Under the pieces are notes generated by a model that saw only the letters and a program-made list of their open reading frames with translations, had not been told where the DNA came from and ran no database searches. Positions 34,144 to 42,397 of a stretch of DNA of 64,000 nt are shown one piece after another. Origin of the DNA: Chloroflexota bacterium (GTDB lineage: Bacteria > Chloroflexota > Dehalococcoidia > Lucifugimonadales > UBA1127). Positions within the stretch are counted from its first letter, which is position 1. Each line of letters begins with the position of its first letter. The stretch covers positions 1 through 64,000 of the forward strand of contig JAPONS010000067.1 of assembly GCA_026713825.1 (NCBI GenBank). The letters are read 5' to 3'. A program made the translations under genes and the position numbers.

Positions 34144-36747
34144 ATGCAGGCCCGTCGATTCCGGCTCATGCTCACCCTGAGCGCTGTCATGCTCCTGGTC
34201 ACCGCCCTCGGCGTGGGGAGCGCGTACGCCGCCAGCCCCGAGCAGTCGCAGACGGGACCGGCGGTGGACACGGTCTATTTCAAGGCCTTCCATGTAGACC
34301 GCGCGCCCCTGGACCTGGAGCAGGGGAACATGGACCTCTACCTCTTCGGCCTCAAGACGGCGGCGGCCACCGAACTCCGGGGCCGCGACGACCTGCAGAT
34401 CTTCGAGGCCCCGGCCACAACGCTATCCATCATCCTGAACCCGGCGGAGGCTCCCGAGGGGCAGCTCAACCCCTTCTCCATCCGCGACGTCCGCTGGGCC
34501 ATGCAGCACCTGGTCAACCGGGAGTTCGTGGCGGGGGAGATCTACCGCGGCATGGCGGACCCCATGGTCACGCACGTCAGTCCGACCGACTTCGACCAGC
34601 TCACGGTCTTCGACCTGATCCGCGACCTGAACATTCGCTACGACCCTGAGTACGCGCGCGGCCTCATCAACGACGCCATGACGGACGCCGGGGCCGAGAT
34701 GGCCGACGGCGTGTGGAACTACAACGGCAGGCCCATCCGCATCAAGTTCATCATCCGCATCGAGGACGAGCGCCGCGAGATAGGCGACCTGGTCCGCGCG
34801 GAGCTTCGCGAGGCGGGCTTCCAGGTGGACCCGGTGTACCAGAACTTCGCGCCCGCCATCCTGACGGTCTACTCGTCCAACCCGCAGACCTTTGAGTGGC
34901 ACCTGTACACGGAGGGCTGGGGCCGCTCCGCCCCCAACCGGTACGACTACTCGTCGATCAACCAGTTCACGGCGCCGTGGACCGGCGGGATGCCCGGATG
35001 GCGAGAGGCCGGCTTCTGGCAGTACGAGAACGAGGAGCTCGACGAGATCGGCCAGCGCATCTTCACGGGTGAGTTCAGCAACGAGGGGGAGCGCAACGAG
35101 CTCTACGAGCGCGCCACCCGCATCGCCGTGGAGGACTCGGTGCGCATATGGGTCGCGACGGTGCAAAACAGCTTCGCGGCCAACAGCGCCCTCACCGGCG
35201 TCACGCAGGACCTGGTCGCCGGGCCGAAGGCGCCGTGGACGCTGCGCGAGGCCGAGGTGCCAGGTCAGAGCGAGCTGACCGTCGGGCACCTCTGGGTGTG
35301 GACGGAGCGGACGACGTGGAACCCCGTCGGCGGCTTCGGGGACGTCTACAGCACGGACATCTGGCGCAACTTGAACGACCCGCCCATCTGGAACCATCCC
35401 TTCTCCGGGGTGCCGCAGCCGGTGCGGGCCTCGTTCGAGGTGGAGACCGCGGGGCCGTCGGGCAAGCTGTCCGTGCCCTCGGACGCGGTCATGGTCGACC
35501 CGCCGACGGACACATGGAAGAACGTGCCCGCCGGGACGCAGGCGACCAGCAAGGTGACCCTCGACTACAGCAAGTACTTCTCGGCGGAGTGGCACCACGG
35601 CATCGACATCACGATGGCGGACGTCCTCTACTCCATCTACCAGGGCTTCGACATGGCCTACGACGAGGAGAAATCCAAGGTGGAGCGCGCGCTGGCCGTG
35701 ACGGCGCGCCCTTTCCTGGAGACCTTCAAGGGCATCCGCGTGCTGGACGAGAACCGGCTGGAGGTCTACGTGGACTTCTGGCACTTCGAGGAGAACTACA
35801 TCGCGTCCTACGCGAGCCCGTCCAGCGTGTCCATGCCGTGGGAAGTGCTGGCGGCCATGGACGACCTGGTCTTCAACCAGCGGCGCGCCGCCTACAGCGA
35901 CACCGCCGCCGCCCGCTTCGACGTGCCGTGGATCAGCCTGGTGCAGGACCGCGACGCACGGCTCGTCCGCACGACGCTGCTCGACTTTCAGCGCAACGAC
36001 ACGGTTCCCGAGAGCGTGTTCACCGTCAATGGACGGTCGTACGTGACGGCGGGCGAGGCGCAGGACCGCTACCAGGCGGTGCTCGACTGGTTCAGCGAGC
36101 ACAACCTGATGGTCATCAGCAACGGCCCGTTCATGCTCACCCGCTACGACCCGCCGGCGCAGTTCGCAGAGCTGACGGCCAACCGGCACCCGGACTACCC
36201 CTTCTCCAAGGGCGACTTCAGCTTCGGCGAGGCCGAGCTAGTGCGGCTGTCGGACACGCCATCTGCGCTGCAGATCGGCGCGGCCAACGCGTTGACGGTG
36301 CAGGTGGACGGCCCCGGCACCGTTGGGCTGCAGTACACGCTCTTCGACCCGGCGGAGAACAAGGTGCTGGCGATGGGGCAGGCGCAGTCCGGCGCGGGAG
36401 GCGCGTTCACCATCGCGCTTGACCAGGCTGTCGGCGACAACCTGCAGCCCGGCCTGTATCAGCTCTACCTCGGCGGGTACAGCGACGCCGTCTCCAGCAT
36501 GACGCAGCGGCGCATCGACCTGGAGGCGTCGCTGGACGCCGTGGTGACGCCGAGCACCACGACGGCCACCACCATGGACACCGCGCAACCTGCGGCGACG
36601 ACGGCCGCGGGGCAGCCCGAGGCGCAGACGCCAACGCAGCAGGACACCGGCGGCGGTTGCGGCCGCGGGGAGCAGGCGGAGTCGGTGTACGCGCTGGCGG
36701 GGCTCGCGCTGTTGGGGTTGGTGTTCCGGCGGCGGTTCTGGCGGTAG
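34144..36747 (+). CDS. Exported substrate-binding protein with permuted SBP_bac_5-like order and CTERM-like tail
   Basis: An 867-residue protein with a signal peptide (1-29) but no lipobox. Motifs of the DppA/OppA family occur in unusual order. The segment normally late (NPFSIRDVRWAMQHLVNREFV, then YDPEYARGLINDAM) is near residues 110-185. The segment normally early (HHGIDITMADVLYSIYQ, then NGPFMLTRYDP) is near 480-680. A beta-rich domain (715-800) and a Thr/Pro linker follow. The C terminus has GGGCGRG, a hydrophobic helix and RRRFWR, like protein-sorting CTERM tails. Two permease genes follow, so it is likely the binding protein of an oligopeptide-type importer. The permutation reading is inference. 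Confidence 0.8.
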   Translation: MQARRFRLMLTLSAVMLLVTALGVGSAYAASPEQSQTGPAVDTVYFKAFHVDRAPLDLEQGNMDLYLFGLKTAAATELRGRDDLQIFEAPATTLSIILNPAEAPEGQLNPFSIRDVRWAMQHLVNREFVAGEIYRGMADPMVTHVSPTDFDQLTVFDLIRDLNIRYDPEYARGLINDAMTDAGAEMADGVWNYNGRPIRIKFIIRIEDERREIGDLVRAELREAGFQVDPVYQNFAPAILTVYSSNPQTFEWHLYTEGWGRSAPNRYDYSSINQFTAPWTGGMPGWREAGFWQYENEELDEIGQRIFTGEFSNEGERNELYERATRIAVEDSVRIWVATVQNSFAANSALTGVTQDLVAGPKAPWTLREAEVPGQSELTVGHLWVWTERTTWNPVGGFGDVYSTDIWRNLNDPPIWNHPFSGVPQPVRASFEVETAGPSGKLSVPSDAVMVDPPTDTWKNVPAGTQATSKVTLDYSKYFSAEWHHGIDITMADVLYSIYQGFDMAYDEEKSKVERALAVTARPFLETFKGIRVLDENRLEVYVDFWHFEENYIASYASPSSVSMPWEVLAAMDDLVFNQRRAAYSDTAAARFDVPWISLVQDRDARLVRTTLLDFQRNDTVPESVFTVNGRSYVTAGEAQDRYQAVLDWFSEHNLMVISNGPFMLTRYDPPAQFAELTANRHPDYPFSKGDFSFGEAELVRLSDTPSALQIGAANALTVQVDGPGTVGLQYTLFDPAENKVLAMGQAQSGAGGAFTIALDQAVGDNLQPGLYQLYLGGYSDAVSSMTQRRIDLEASLDAVVTPSTTTATTMDTAQPAATTAAGQPEAQTPTQQDTGGGCGRGEQAESVYALAGLALLGLVFRRRFWR

Positions 36748-36839
36748 GGACCTCATTCAAGATGAACTCAGCAGGGGCGGCTCCTTTGGGACCGTCCCTT
36801 TCTTTGACCCGTACTCGCGCTTTGCCCCGTTGCCTTCGG

Positions 36840-36845
36840 TATACT
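36840..36845 (+). promoter_or_regulatory. -10 box before permease genes
   Basis: TATACT within TATACTGGTGCG, 51 bases before the TTG start of the first permease. No acceptable -35 is seen. The identical 12-mer occurs at 29018. Confidence 0.35.
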
Positions 36846-36896
36846 GGTGCGAGCGGCACTGCGCCGCGCCGATACTGAACCTGACGGAGGAGCCCA

Positions 36897-37952
36897 TTGG
36901 CCCTCGTCCGCACCCTTGGCATTCGCGCCGCAACGCTGCTGGGCGTGCTGCTCACTGTGCTTGTGCTGCTCGTGGTGACGCTGGGCTCCACCGGGTTCTC
37001 CGACCGCATCCTGACAGCCGTCATCAACGAGGAGATCCGCGCCCTCCGCACGGCGCAGGCGACGCAGGCCCGCGACACGGACGCGCTCGAGGAGGCGCTG
37101 GAGGTCAGGAGGCAGGAGCTCATCGTCTTCTACGACCTCGACAAGGCGTGGTGGGAGCGGATGCCGGCGACCGTCTTCCGCGTCATCACCCTGGACCTCG
37201 GCGAGGCGCGCACGCTGCGCAGCTCCGAGGGGAGCCGCCGCGTCTCCGACATCGTGCTGGAGCGGCTACCGAACACGGCCATCCTCCTGACGACGAGCCT
37301 CATCATCACGGCGGTCATCGGGCTTGCGGTGGGCGTCAAGATGGCGACACGCGTCGGCACGCGCCTCGACCGCGTCGTGTCCTTTGGGGCGGCGGTGTCA
37401 TTCGCGCTGCCGGCGTGGTGGACGGGCATCCTGCTGATCCTGCTGCTCTCATTCCAGTTCAACATCCTGCCGAGCGGGGGCATGTTCAGCACGCCGCCTC
37501 CGGAGGGCGGCATAGCGCGCTTCTTCGACCTGCTGAAGCACGCCATCCTGCCCATCATCACCCTCGTGCTGGTGAGCGTCGGGCCGTACCTGTACGCCGT
37601 GCGGACGATGACGCTGAACGTGGCGCAGGAAGACCACGTGCTTGTCGCGCGCGCCAAGGGCCTCGCCGAGAGCGCGGTCATGCGGCAGCACATCCTGCGC
37701 GTTGCGGCGCCGCCCATCGTGACGGGGCTCATCCTGAGCCTCGTCGGCTCCCTTGGCGGCTCCATCCTCGTCGAGACGGTGTTCAACTGGAACGGCATGG
37801 GCCGCCTCTACTTCGAGGCGGTGGCGGGCACGCCGGACGAGGGCCTAATCGTCGCGCTCACCTTCATCTTCACGCTGATGTACGTGGTGGCGCGCTTCGT
37901 GCTGGAGGTGCTCTACCTCCTGCTTGACCCGAGGGTACGGTACAGCGGATGA
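36897..37952 (+). CDS. Oligopeptide-type ABC permease, DppB-like
   Basis: A 351-residue inner-membrane permease starting at TTG behind GGAGGAG. After the first helix (about 8-28) there is an extracytoplasmic segment of about 100 residues with charged helix EIRALRTAQATQARDTDALEEA, longer than in standard DppB. The transmembrane core has the cytoplasmic coupling loop VARAKGLAESAVMRQHILRVAAPP, the site that contacts the ATPases. The ATG of the next gene overlaps its stop (ATGA). No ATPase gene adjoins; candidates are encoded at 45.1 and 46.6 kb. Confidence 0.9.
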   Translation: MALVRTLGIRAATLLGVLLTVLVLLVVTLGSTGFSDRILTAVINEEIRALRTAQATQARDTDALEEALEVRRQELIVFYDLDKAWWERMPATVFRVITLDLGEARTLRSSEGSRRVSDIVLERLPNTAILLTTSLIITAVIGLAVGVKMATRVGTRLDRVVSFGAAVSFALPAWWTGILLILLLSFQFNILPSGGMFSTPPPEGGIARFFDLLKHAILPIITLVLVSVGPYLYAVRTMTLNVAQEDHVLVARAKGLAESAVMRQHILRVAAPPIVTGLILSLVGSLGGSILVETVFNWNGMGRLYFEAVAGTPDEGLIVALTFIFTLMYVVARFVLEVLYLLLDPRVRYSG

Positions 37953-39388
37953 ACGCAACATTCAGCGGCGCGGTGAGGGTGCTCGTGGGGAGCGCTATCG
38001 GGAAGGCGGGGCTGGCCCTGCTGGGCTTCCTGGTGGCCGTGTCCGTATGGGTGCTTGCCACCTACCCCCTCGACTTTGGGACGCGGGAGTGGAGCAACCC
38101 CGCCGTGTGGGCCGACAACCCCAAGGCCGTGCCCCCGACGTGGACGAACATTTTCCCCGGGTCGGACAACGTCGCCCACGCGACGCTCGTCACCGCCGAG
38201 CCGGACGATGTGCGCACCGCCGGAAGCGTGACGGCGGAGACGTATCGGCTGCCCCTCGCGCACACCTTCGACGGCTTTCCGACGTTCATCTCCTTCTCGC
38301 TGGAGCCGGTCACGTTCTACGGGCGGCCGCCGCTCATCACGCTCGCGCTCGAGCGGCCCGACGGCGGCACGGTGCGGCTGCTGCAGCACGTGCCCTCCGG
38401 CTCACGCGACGGCGAGGACGGGCCGTTCGTGCGTTACGTAAACAACCCGTACCGCATTCTCCTGAGCACGGAGGAAACCTTCCGCTCGGCACTCGCCGAC
38501 TACCACAACGAGCGCTACGGCACGGCGTTCGACGAGCGGGACCTGCGCGGCTTTGGCGACCACGCGGCCTTCGGCACGCCGACGGCGGGAGAGGATGTTG
38601 CCTTCGAGCCGTTGGAGGGTGAGTACACCTTTGTCGTCACCGCCACCTTCGCCGACGAGAACGACAGCATGGACGGCGCAAAGGTTGTGGTGGGCGGGGA
38701 CGTGTTCGGCGGCATGGGGTCGGACTCGCAGGGGCGCGACCTGTTCGTGGGGCTGCTGTTCGGGTTCCCGGTGGCGCTCTTCATCGGACTGCTGGCGTCA
38801 ACGCTCACGACGGGCATTGGGGCGTCGCTGGGCATCATGAGCGGCTACCTCGGCGGCTGGGTGGACACGGCCATCCAGCGGCTGGCGGACGTCGTCGCGA
38901 ATGTGCCGCTGCTGCCCATCCTCATCTTCATGGTCATCGTGCTGGGGTCCAACCTCTTCCTCATCATCCTTGTGCTCGTTGCGTTCAGTTGGCCAGGGCT
39001 CACGATCCTCATTCGCAGCATGGTGCTGCAGCTCCGCTCGGGGCAGCTGGTGGAGGCGACGAAGGCGCTGGGGGCGTCGCAGCGGCGCGTGATGCTGCGG
39101 CACATCTTCCCGCAGACGGCGCCGTACGTCTTCGCGCAGATGATCTTCTTCACGCCGGCGGCAATCCTTGCGGAGGCGGGCCTCAGCTTCCTCGGCCTCG
39201 GCGACCCGTCGATTCCGACGTGGGGGCAGATACTGGAGCAGGGTTTCCGCACGGGGGCGGTGTACGTCGGCTACTGGTGGTGGGTGCTGCCGCCGGGGCT
39301 GCTCATCGTGCTGACGGCGATGGCCTTCGTGCTGCTGGCGCTGGCCATCGAGCCGGTGCTGAACCCGCGTCTCCGCACGATGCGATAG
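37949..39388 (+). CDS. Oligopeptide-type ABC permease, DppC-like, with inserted domain
   Basis: A 479-residue permease. After helix 1 (about 18-40) an extracytoplasmic insertion of about 200 residues is present before the family motif GSDSQGRDLFVGLLFG (normally GTDxxGRD). Its last part, TFVVTATFADENDSMDGAKVVVGG, looks like a beta sandwich. The rest is a standard DppC core with the coupling loop EATKALGASQRRVMLRHIFPQTAP and LSFLGLGDPSIPTWG. Ordinary DppC is near 300 residues, so the insertion is the notable feature; it may interact with the unusual binding protein encoded upstream. Confidence 0.9.
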   Translation: MNATFSGAVRVLVGSAIGKAGLALLGFLVAVSVWVLATYPLDFGTREWSNPAVWADNPKAVPPTWTNIFPGSDNVAHATLVTAEPDDVRTAGSVTAETYRLPLAHTFDGFPTFISFSLEPVTFYGRPPLITLALERPDGGTVRLLQHVPSGSRDGEDGPFVRYVNNPYRILLSTEETFRSALADYHNERYGTAFDERDLRGFGDHAAFGTPTAGEDVAFEPLEGEYTFVVTATFADENDSMDGAKVVVGGDVFGGMGSDSQGRDLFVGLLFGFPVALFIGLLASTLTTGIGASLGIMSGYLGGWVDTAIQRLADVVANVPLLPILIFMVIVLGSNLFLIILVLVAFSWPGLTILIRSMVLQLRSGQLVEATKALGASQRRVMLRHIFPQTAPYVFAQMIFFTPAAILAEAGLSFLGLGDPSIPTWGQILEQGFRTGAVYVGYWWWVLPPGLLIVLTAMAFVLLALAIEPVLNPRLRTMR

Positions 39389-39435
39389 CGCGAAAACCCA
39401 GCCGTAACTTCCAAGAAAACGCCAGATAGTTGCCG

Positions 39436-39441
39436 TATACT
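39436..39441 (+). promoter_or_regulatory. -10 box implying a leaderless mRNA
   Basis: TATACT lies only 6 bases before the ATG of the IscA-like gene. If it is the -10, transcription starts at or next to the start codon. Confidence 0.4.
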
Positions 39442-39447
39442 CTTCAT

Positions 39448-39723
39448 ATGCTCTTCAACGTGACATCGGCGGCGCTGGAAGCCCTTCTGCACGGGCGCAT
39501 ATCGGAGGGGCACCCGTCCGGGCAGGTCATGCGCGTCATCTGGGACGGCGACGATCTCGCCTTCGAGATGGACGAGCCGGACCTGCTGGACATGGTCTTC
39601 CGCTGCGAGGGCGAGCCGGTACTCCTGGTCGACCCCGACATGAACGCGGACCTTGGGGACATGATGCTCGACGTCACCGCGGACGAGGAGGGCTACAACT
39701 TCTATCTGACGCCGACAGACTAG
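39448..39723 (+). CDS. Small IscA/HesB-like fold protein
   Basis: A 91-residue protein whose pattern (FNVTSAALEALLHGRI at the start; DLAFEMDEPDLLDMVF; EGEPVLLVDPDMNADLGDMMLDV) follows the HesB/IscA beta fold, but without the three Cys that bind iron-sulfur clusters; only one Cys remains (FRCEGE). Proteins of this type are small and of unknown role. A TATACT box just upstream and no ribosome site suggest leaderless translation. The fold call is inference. Confidence 0.6.
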   Translation: MLFNVTSAALEALLHGRISEGHPSGQVMRVIWDGDDLAFEMDEPDLLDMVFRCEGEPVLLVDPDMNADLGDMMLDVTADEEGYNFYLTPTD

Positions 39724-39756
39724 CCCCGGCACGCCCTCCGCAACTTCCTTCCCGCC

Positions 39757-39785
39757 TTGACACCCATCCTGCGCCCGGCGAATCT
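39757..39785 (+). promoter_or_regulatory. Promoter of first arylsulfotransferase-like gene
   Basis: TTGACA (39757-39762) followed at 17 bases by a weak GAATCT. The same arrangement, with recognisable similarity over about 30 bases, precedes the second copy of the gene, so the promoter was duplicated with it. Confidence 0.45.
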
Positions 39786-39871
39786 TATGCGAAATCCTCA
39801 GGCCGGCTGCGTTCTGCGCGTCGATGGGCATGTCGCAGCGCAGGCCGCAATACTCGCGAAGGAGCACACGC

Positions 39872-40948
39872 ATGGGATTCGCTGTGCACGGCAACCACGG
39901 AGTCACGTACTGGGAAAAGGACCGCACCTTCAACGGCGTAACGCTGTACAGCACCTTCGGCAGCCCGAACACCAATCTCATCAACATGGACGGGGACGTG
40001 GTGCACGAGTGGACGGCGCCAGACCCGGCCAAGCCATTCTTCGGCTACCTGCGGGACAACGGCAACCTGCTCGTGAGGTGCTTCGACGGCTCGGAGCCGT
40101 ACTTGCACGGCGGCAACGGGGGCGTCCTCGTCGAGCTCGACTGGGACAGCAACGTGGTGTGGCGCTACGACAACCCGGTCATCCACCACGACCACATCGT
40201 CCTGCGCAACGGCAACATCATGGTCATCGGCTGGGAGCCAATGACCGCGGAAGAGAAGGAGCGGGTACAGGGCGGGTACGAGGAACTCGACGACGAGGGG
40301 AACGAGAAGGAGATGCTAGCAGACTTCCTCCTGGAGCTGACACCGGACAAGCAGGTGGTCTGGGAGTGGCACGGAAAGGACAGGCTTGACCCCGCGCAGG
40401 ACATGATCTGCCCAATGGACACCCGCAGTGAATGGACGCACTGCAATGCCGTGCTGGAGCTGCCCGACGGCAACATCTGCCTCAGCTTCCGGCAGACGAG
40501 CGAGCTCATCTTCATCGACAAGGGAACCGGCGAGGTGTGCTGGCGCTTCGGGCCGGGGGAGCTCTTCCACCAGCACAACCCGACGCTGCTGGCGAACGGC
40601 AACCTGCTGGTCTTCGACAACGGCGAACACCGGCCGAAGGCGGCCGCCACGTCGCGCGTAGTGGAGCTCGACCCAGCCACGAAGGAGATCGTGTGGGAAT
40701 ACAAGGGCGACCCGACGGCCTCGTTCTACAGCACGCACATCAGCGGCGCGCAGCGGCTCCCGAACGGGAACACGCTCGTTTGCGAGGGCCGGCCCGGGAG
40801 GCTGTTCGAGGTGACGGCGGACAAGGATCTGGTCTGGGAGTTCATGAACCCGGAGATCCTCGAGTTTCGGGAGGAGAAGTTCAACCGGGCGGTGTTCCGG
40901 GCGCGCCGGTACGCCGTCGACGGGCCGGAGATTCGCGGGCGGGTGTAG
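39872..40948 (+). CDS. Arylsulfotransferase-like beta-propeller protein 1
   Basis: A 358-residue protein with repeated propeller blades marked by NGN and W-x-Y/F strands. His-rich blocks VVHEWTAP, VIHHDHIVLRNGNIMVIGW, WTHCNAV and FHQHNPTLL match the arylsulfotransferase (ASST) group, which moves sulfate between aromatic groups using a catalytic His. No signal peptide is visible, whereas classical ASST is periplasmic. AAGGAG precedes the chosen ATG. The next gene is a 358-residue paralogue. Substrate unknown. Confidence 0.82.
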   Translation: MGFAVHGNHGVTYWEKDRTFNGVTLYSTFGSPNTNLINMDGDVVHEWTAPDPAKPFFGYLRDNGNLLVRCFDGSEPYLHGGNGGVLVELDWDSNVVWRYDNPVIHHDHIVLRNGNIMVIGWEPMTAEEKERVQGGYEELDDEGNEKEMLADFLLELTPDKQVVWEWHGKDRLDPAQDMICPMDTRSEWTHCNAVLELPDGNICLSFRQTSELIFIDKGTGEVCWRFGPGELFHQHNPTLLANGNLLVFDNGEHRPKAAATSRVVELDPATKEIVWEYKGDPTASFYSTHISGAQRLPNGNTLVCEGRPGRLFEVTADKDLVWEFMNPEILEFREEKFNRAVFRARRYAVDGPEIRGRV

Positions 40949-40963
40949 CTGCCACTGGCGTCC

Positions 40964-40992
40964 TTGACACTCGATGGGCGCTGGGCGAACCT
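40964..40992 (+). promoter_or_regulatory. Promoter of second arylsulfotransferase-like gene
   Basis: TTGACA (40964-40969) with a 17-base spacer to GAACCT. It aligns with the promoter of the first copy: both read CCTTGACAC, then GGCGAA-N-CT. Confidence 0.45.
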
Positions 40993-41080
40993 AGCGCGCG
41001 ACCCCGAAATCGGCAATACGACACGCGTCGTCTCGGCGCTTTGACCGCAGTATCGGACGAGACGCGAAGGGAGCAGGCAC

Positions 41081-42157
41081 ATGGGCTTTGCAGTCTACGG
41101 CAACCACGGGGTGACGCACCACGAGCCGGAGCGCTCGTACGGCGGGGTCACGGTGTACACAACCATTGGCGCGGACACGACGCGGCTCATCGACATGGAC
41201 GGCAACGTCGTGCACGAGTGGACGCCGCCGGACCCGGCCAAGCCCTTCTACGGCTTCATGAAGGACAACGGCAATCTCCTCGTCCGGTGCTACGACAACA
41301 CGGAGCCCTGGACCGGCGGCGGCTTCGGCGGAGTGCTGGTCGAGCTGGACTGGGACAGCAACGTCGTCTGGCGTTATGACAACCGGGTCATCCACCACGA
41401 CCACATCGTGCTGAAGAACGGCAACATCATGGTCATCGGGTGGGAGGAGATGACGGATGAGGAGGCGGCACGGGTGCGGGGCGGCGCAGACTGGCCCCCC
41501 GGACACGTCCCGGCCCACGCCATGCTTGGGGATTTCCTGCTCGAGCTGAACGGGGACGGGGAGGTCGTGTGGGAGTGGCACGGCAAGGACAGGCTTGACC
41601 CGGAACAGGAAGTGATCTGCCTGCGGGAGTTTCGCGGCGAATGGACCCATTGCAACGGCGTGACCGAGCTCACGGACGGGAATGTCTGCATCAGCTTCCG
41701 CCAGACGAGTCAGCTCATCTTCATCGACAAGGCTTCGGGCGACGTGTACTGGCGCTTCGGGCCCGGCGAGCTTTCGCACCAGCACAACCCGACGCAGCTC
41801 GACAACGGCAACCTGCTCATCTTCGACAACGGCGAGCACCGCACGGTGGGCAGCGTGTACTCGCGCGTAGTTGAGGTTGATCCCGGCACAAAGGAAATCG
41901 TGTGGCAGTACCGGGGCGACCCCGGGCTGTCCTTCTTCAGCACGGGCATCAGCGGGGCGCAACGGCTGCCCAACGGCAACACGGCCATCTGCGACGGCCG
42001 CACAGGTCGATTGTTCGAGGTTACGACGGATGGGGACGTAGTCTGGGAGTACATGAACCCCGAAATCCGGCAGTGGCGCGGCGAGAAGCACAACCGCGCG
42101 GTGTTCCGGGCGCTCCGCTACGCCGTCGACGGCTCGGAGATACGGGGGCGGGTGTAG
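41081..42157 (+). CDS. Arylsulfotransferase-like beta-propeller protein 2
   Basis: A tandem paralogue of the preceding protein, also 358 residues, clearly similar from start (GFAVYGNHGVTHHE) to end (YAVDGSEIRGRV). The same His blocks are kept: VVHEWTPPDP, VIHHDHIVLKNGNIMVIGW, WTHCNGV, SHQHNPTQL. The main differences are at residues 125-150, where this copy has a GGADWPPGHVPAHAM segment. It is preceded by its own similar promoter and a GGGAG ribosome site. No signal peptide. Duplication followed by divergence suggests two related substrates. Confidence 0.82.
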   Translation: MGFAVYGNHGVTHHEPERSYGGVTVYTTIGADTTRLIDMDGNVVHEWTPPDPAKPFYGFMKDNGNLLVRCYDNTEPWTGGGFGGVLVELDWDSNVVWRYDNRVIHHDHIVLKNGNIMVIGWEEMTDEEAARVRGGADWPPGHVPAHAMLGDFLLELNGDGEVVWEWHGKDRLDPEQEVICLREFRGEWTHCNGVTELTDGNVCISFRQTSQLIFIDKASGDVYWRFGPGELSHQHNPTQLDNGNLLIFDNGEHRTVGSVYSRVVEVDPGTKEIVWQYRGDPGLSFFSTGISGAQRLPNGNTAICDGRTGRLFEVTTDGDVVWEYMNPEIRQWRGEKHNRAVFRALRYAVDGSEIRGRV

Positions 42158-42234
42158 CGGGCGCAGAAACGGGGCCGCCTTCGACGATCCAGAGGCAGTA
42201 GGGGGCATTTGGGCGCCTTAGGGGGTAGCGAATT

Positions 42235-42327
42235 CATTCCATTATGGAATGTCCGCCATGAGACGCTTGAATTATTGCCTAGCTTGCGCTAGCATCATTG
42301 CCCGACAGCAGATAGGGGATGCTATCT
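42235..42327 (+). promoter_or_regulatory. Cluster of short palindromes before binding-protein gene
   Basis: Three short inverted repeats: CATTCCA/TGGAATG around TTA (42235-42251), CTAGC/GCTAG around TTGC (about 42280-42293), and AGATAG/CTATCT around GGGATG (about 42310-42327). They could be operators or leader hairpins. No riboswitch class is recognised. Confidence 0.35.
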
Positions 42328-42397
42328 GAATCAAGGTATGCTTCCCAAGCCATACAGAGCCCTTTGGCATTATTGGTAACCAGGAGAGGGGAGACTA

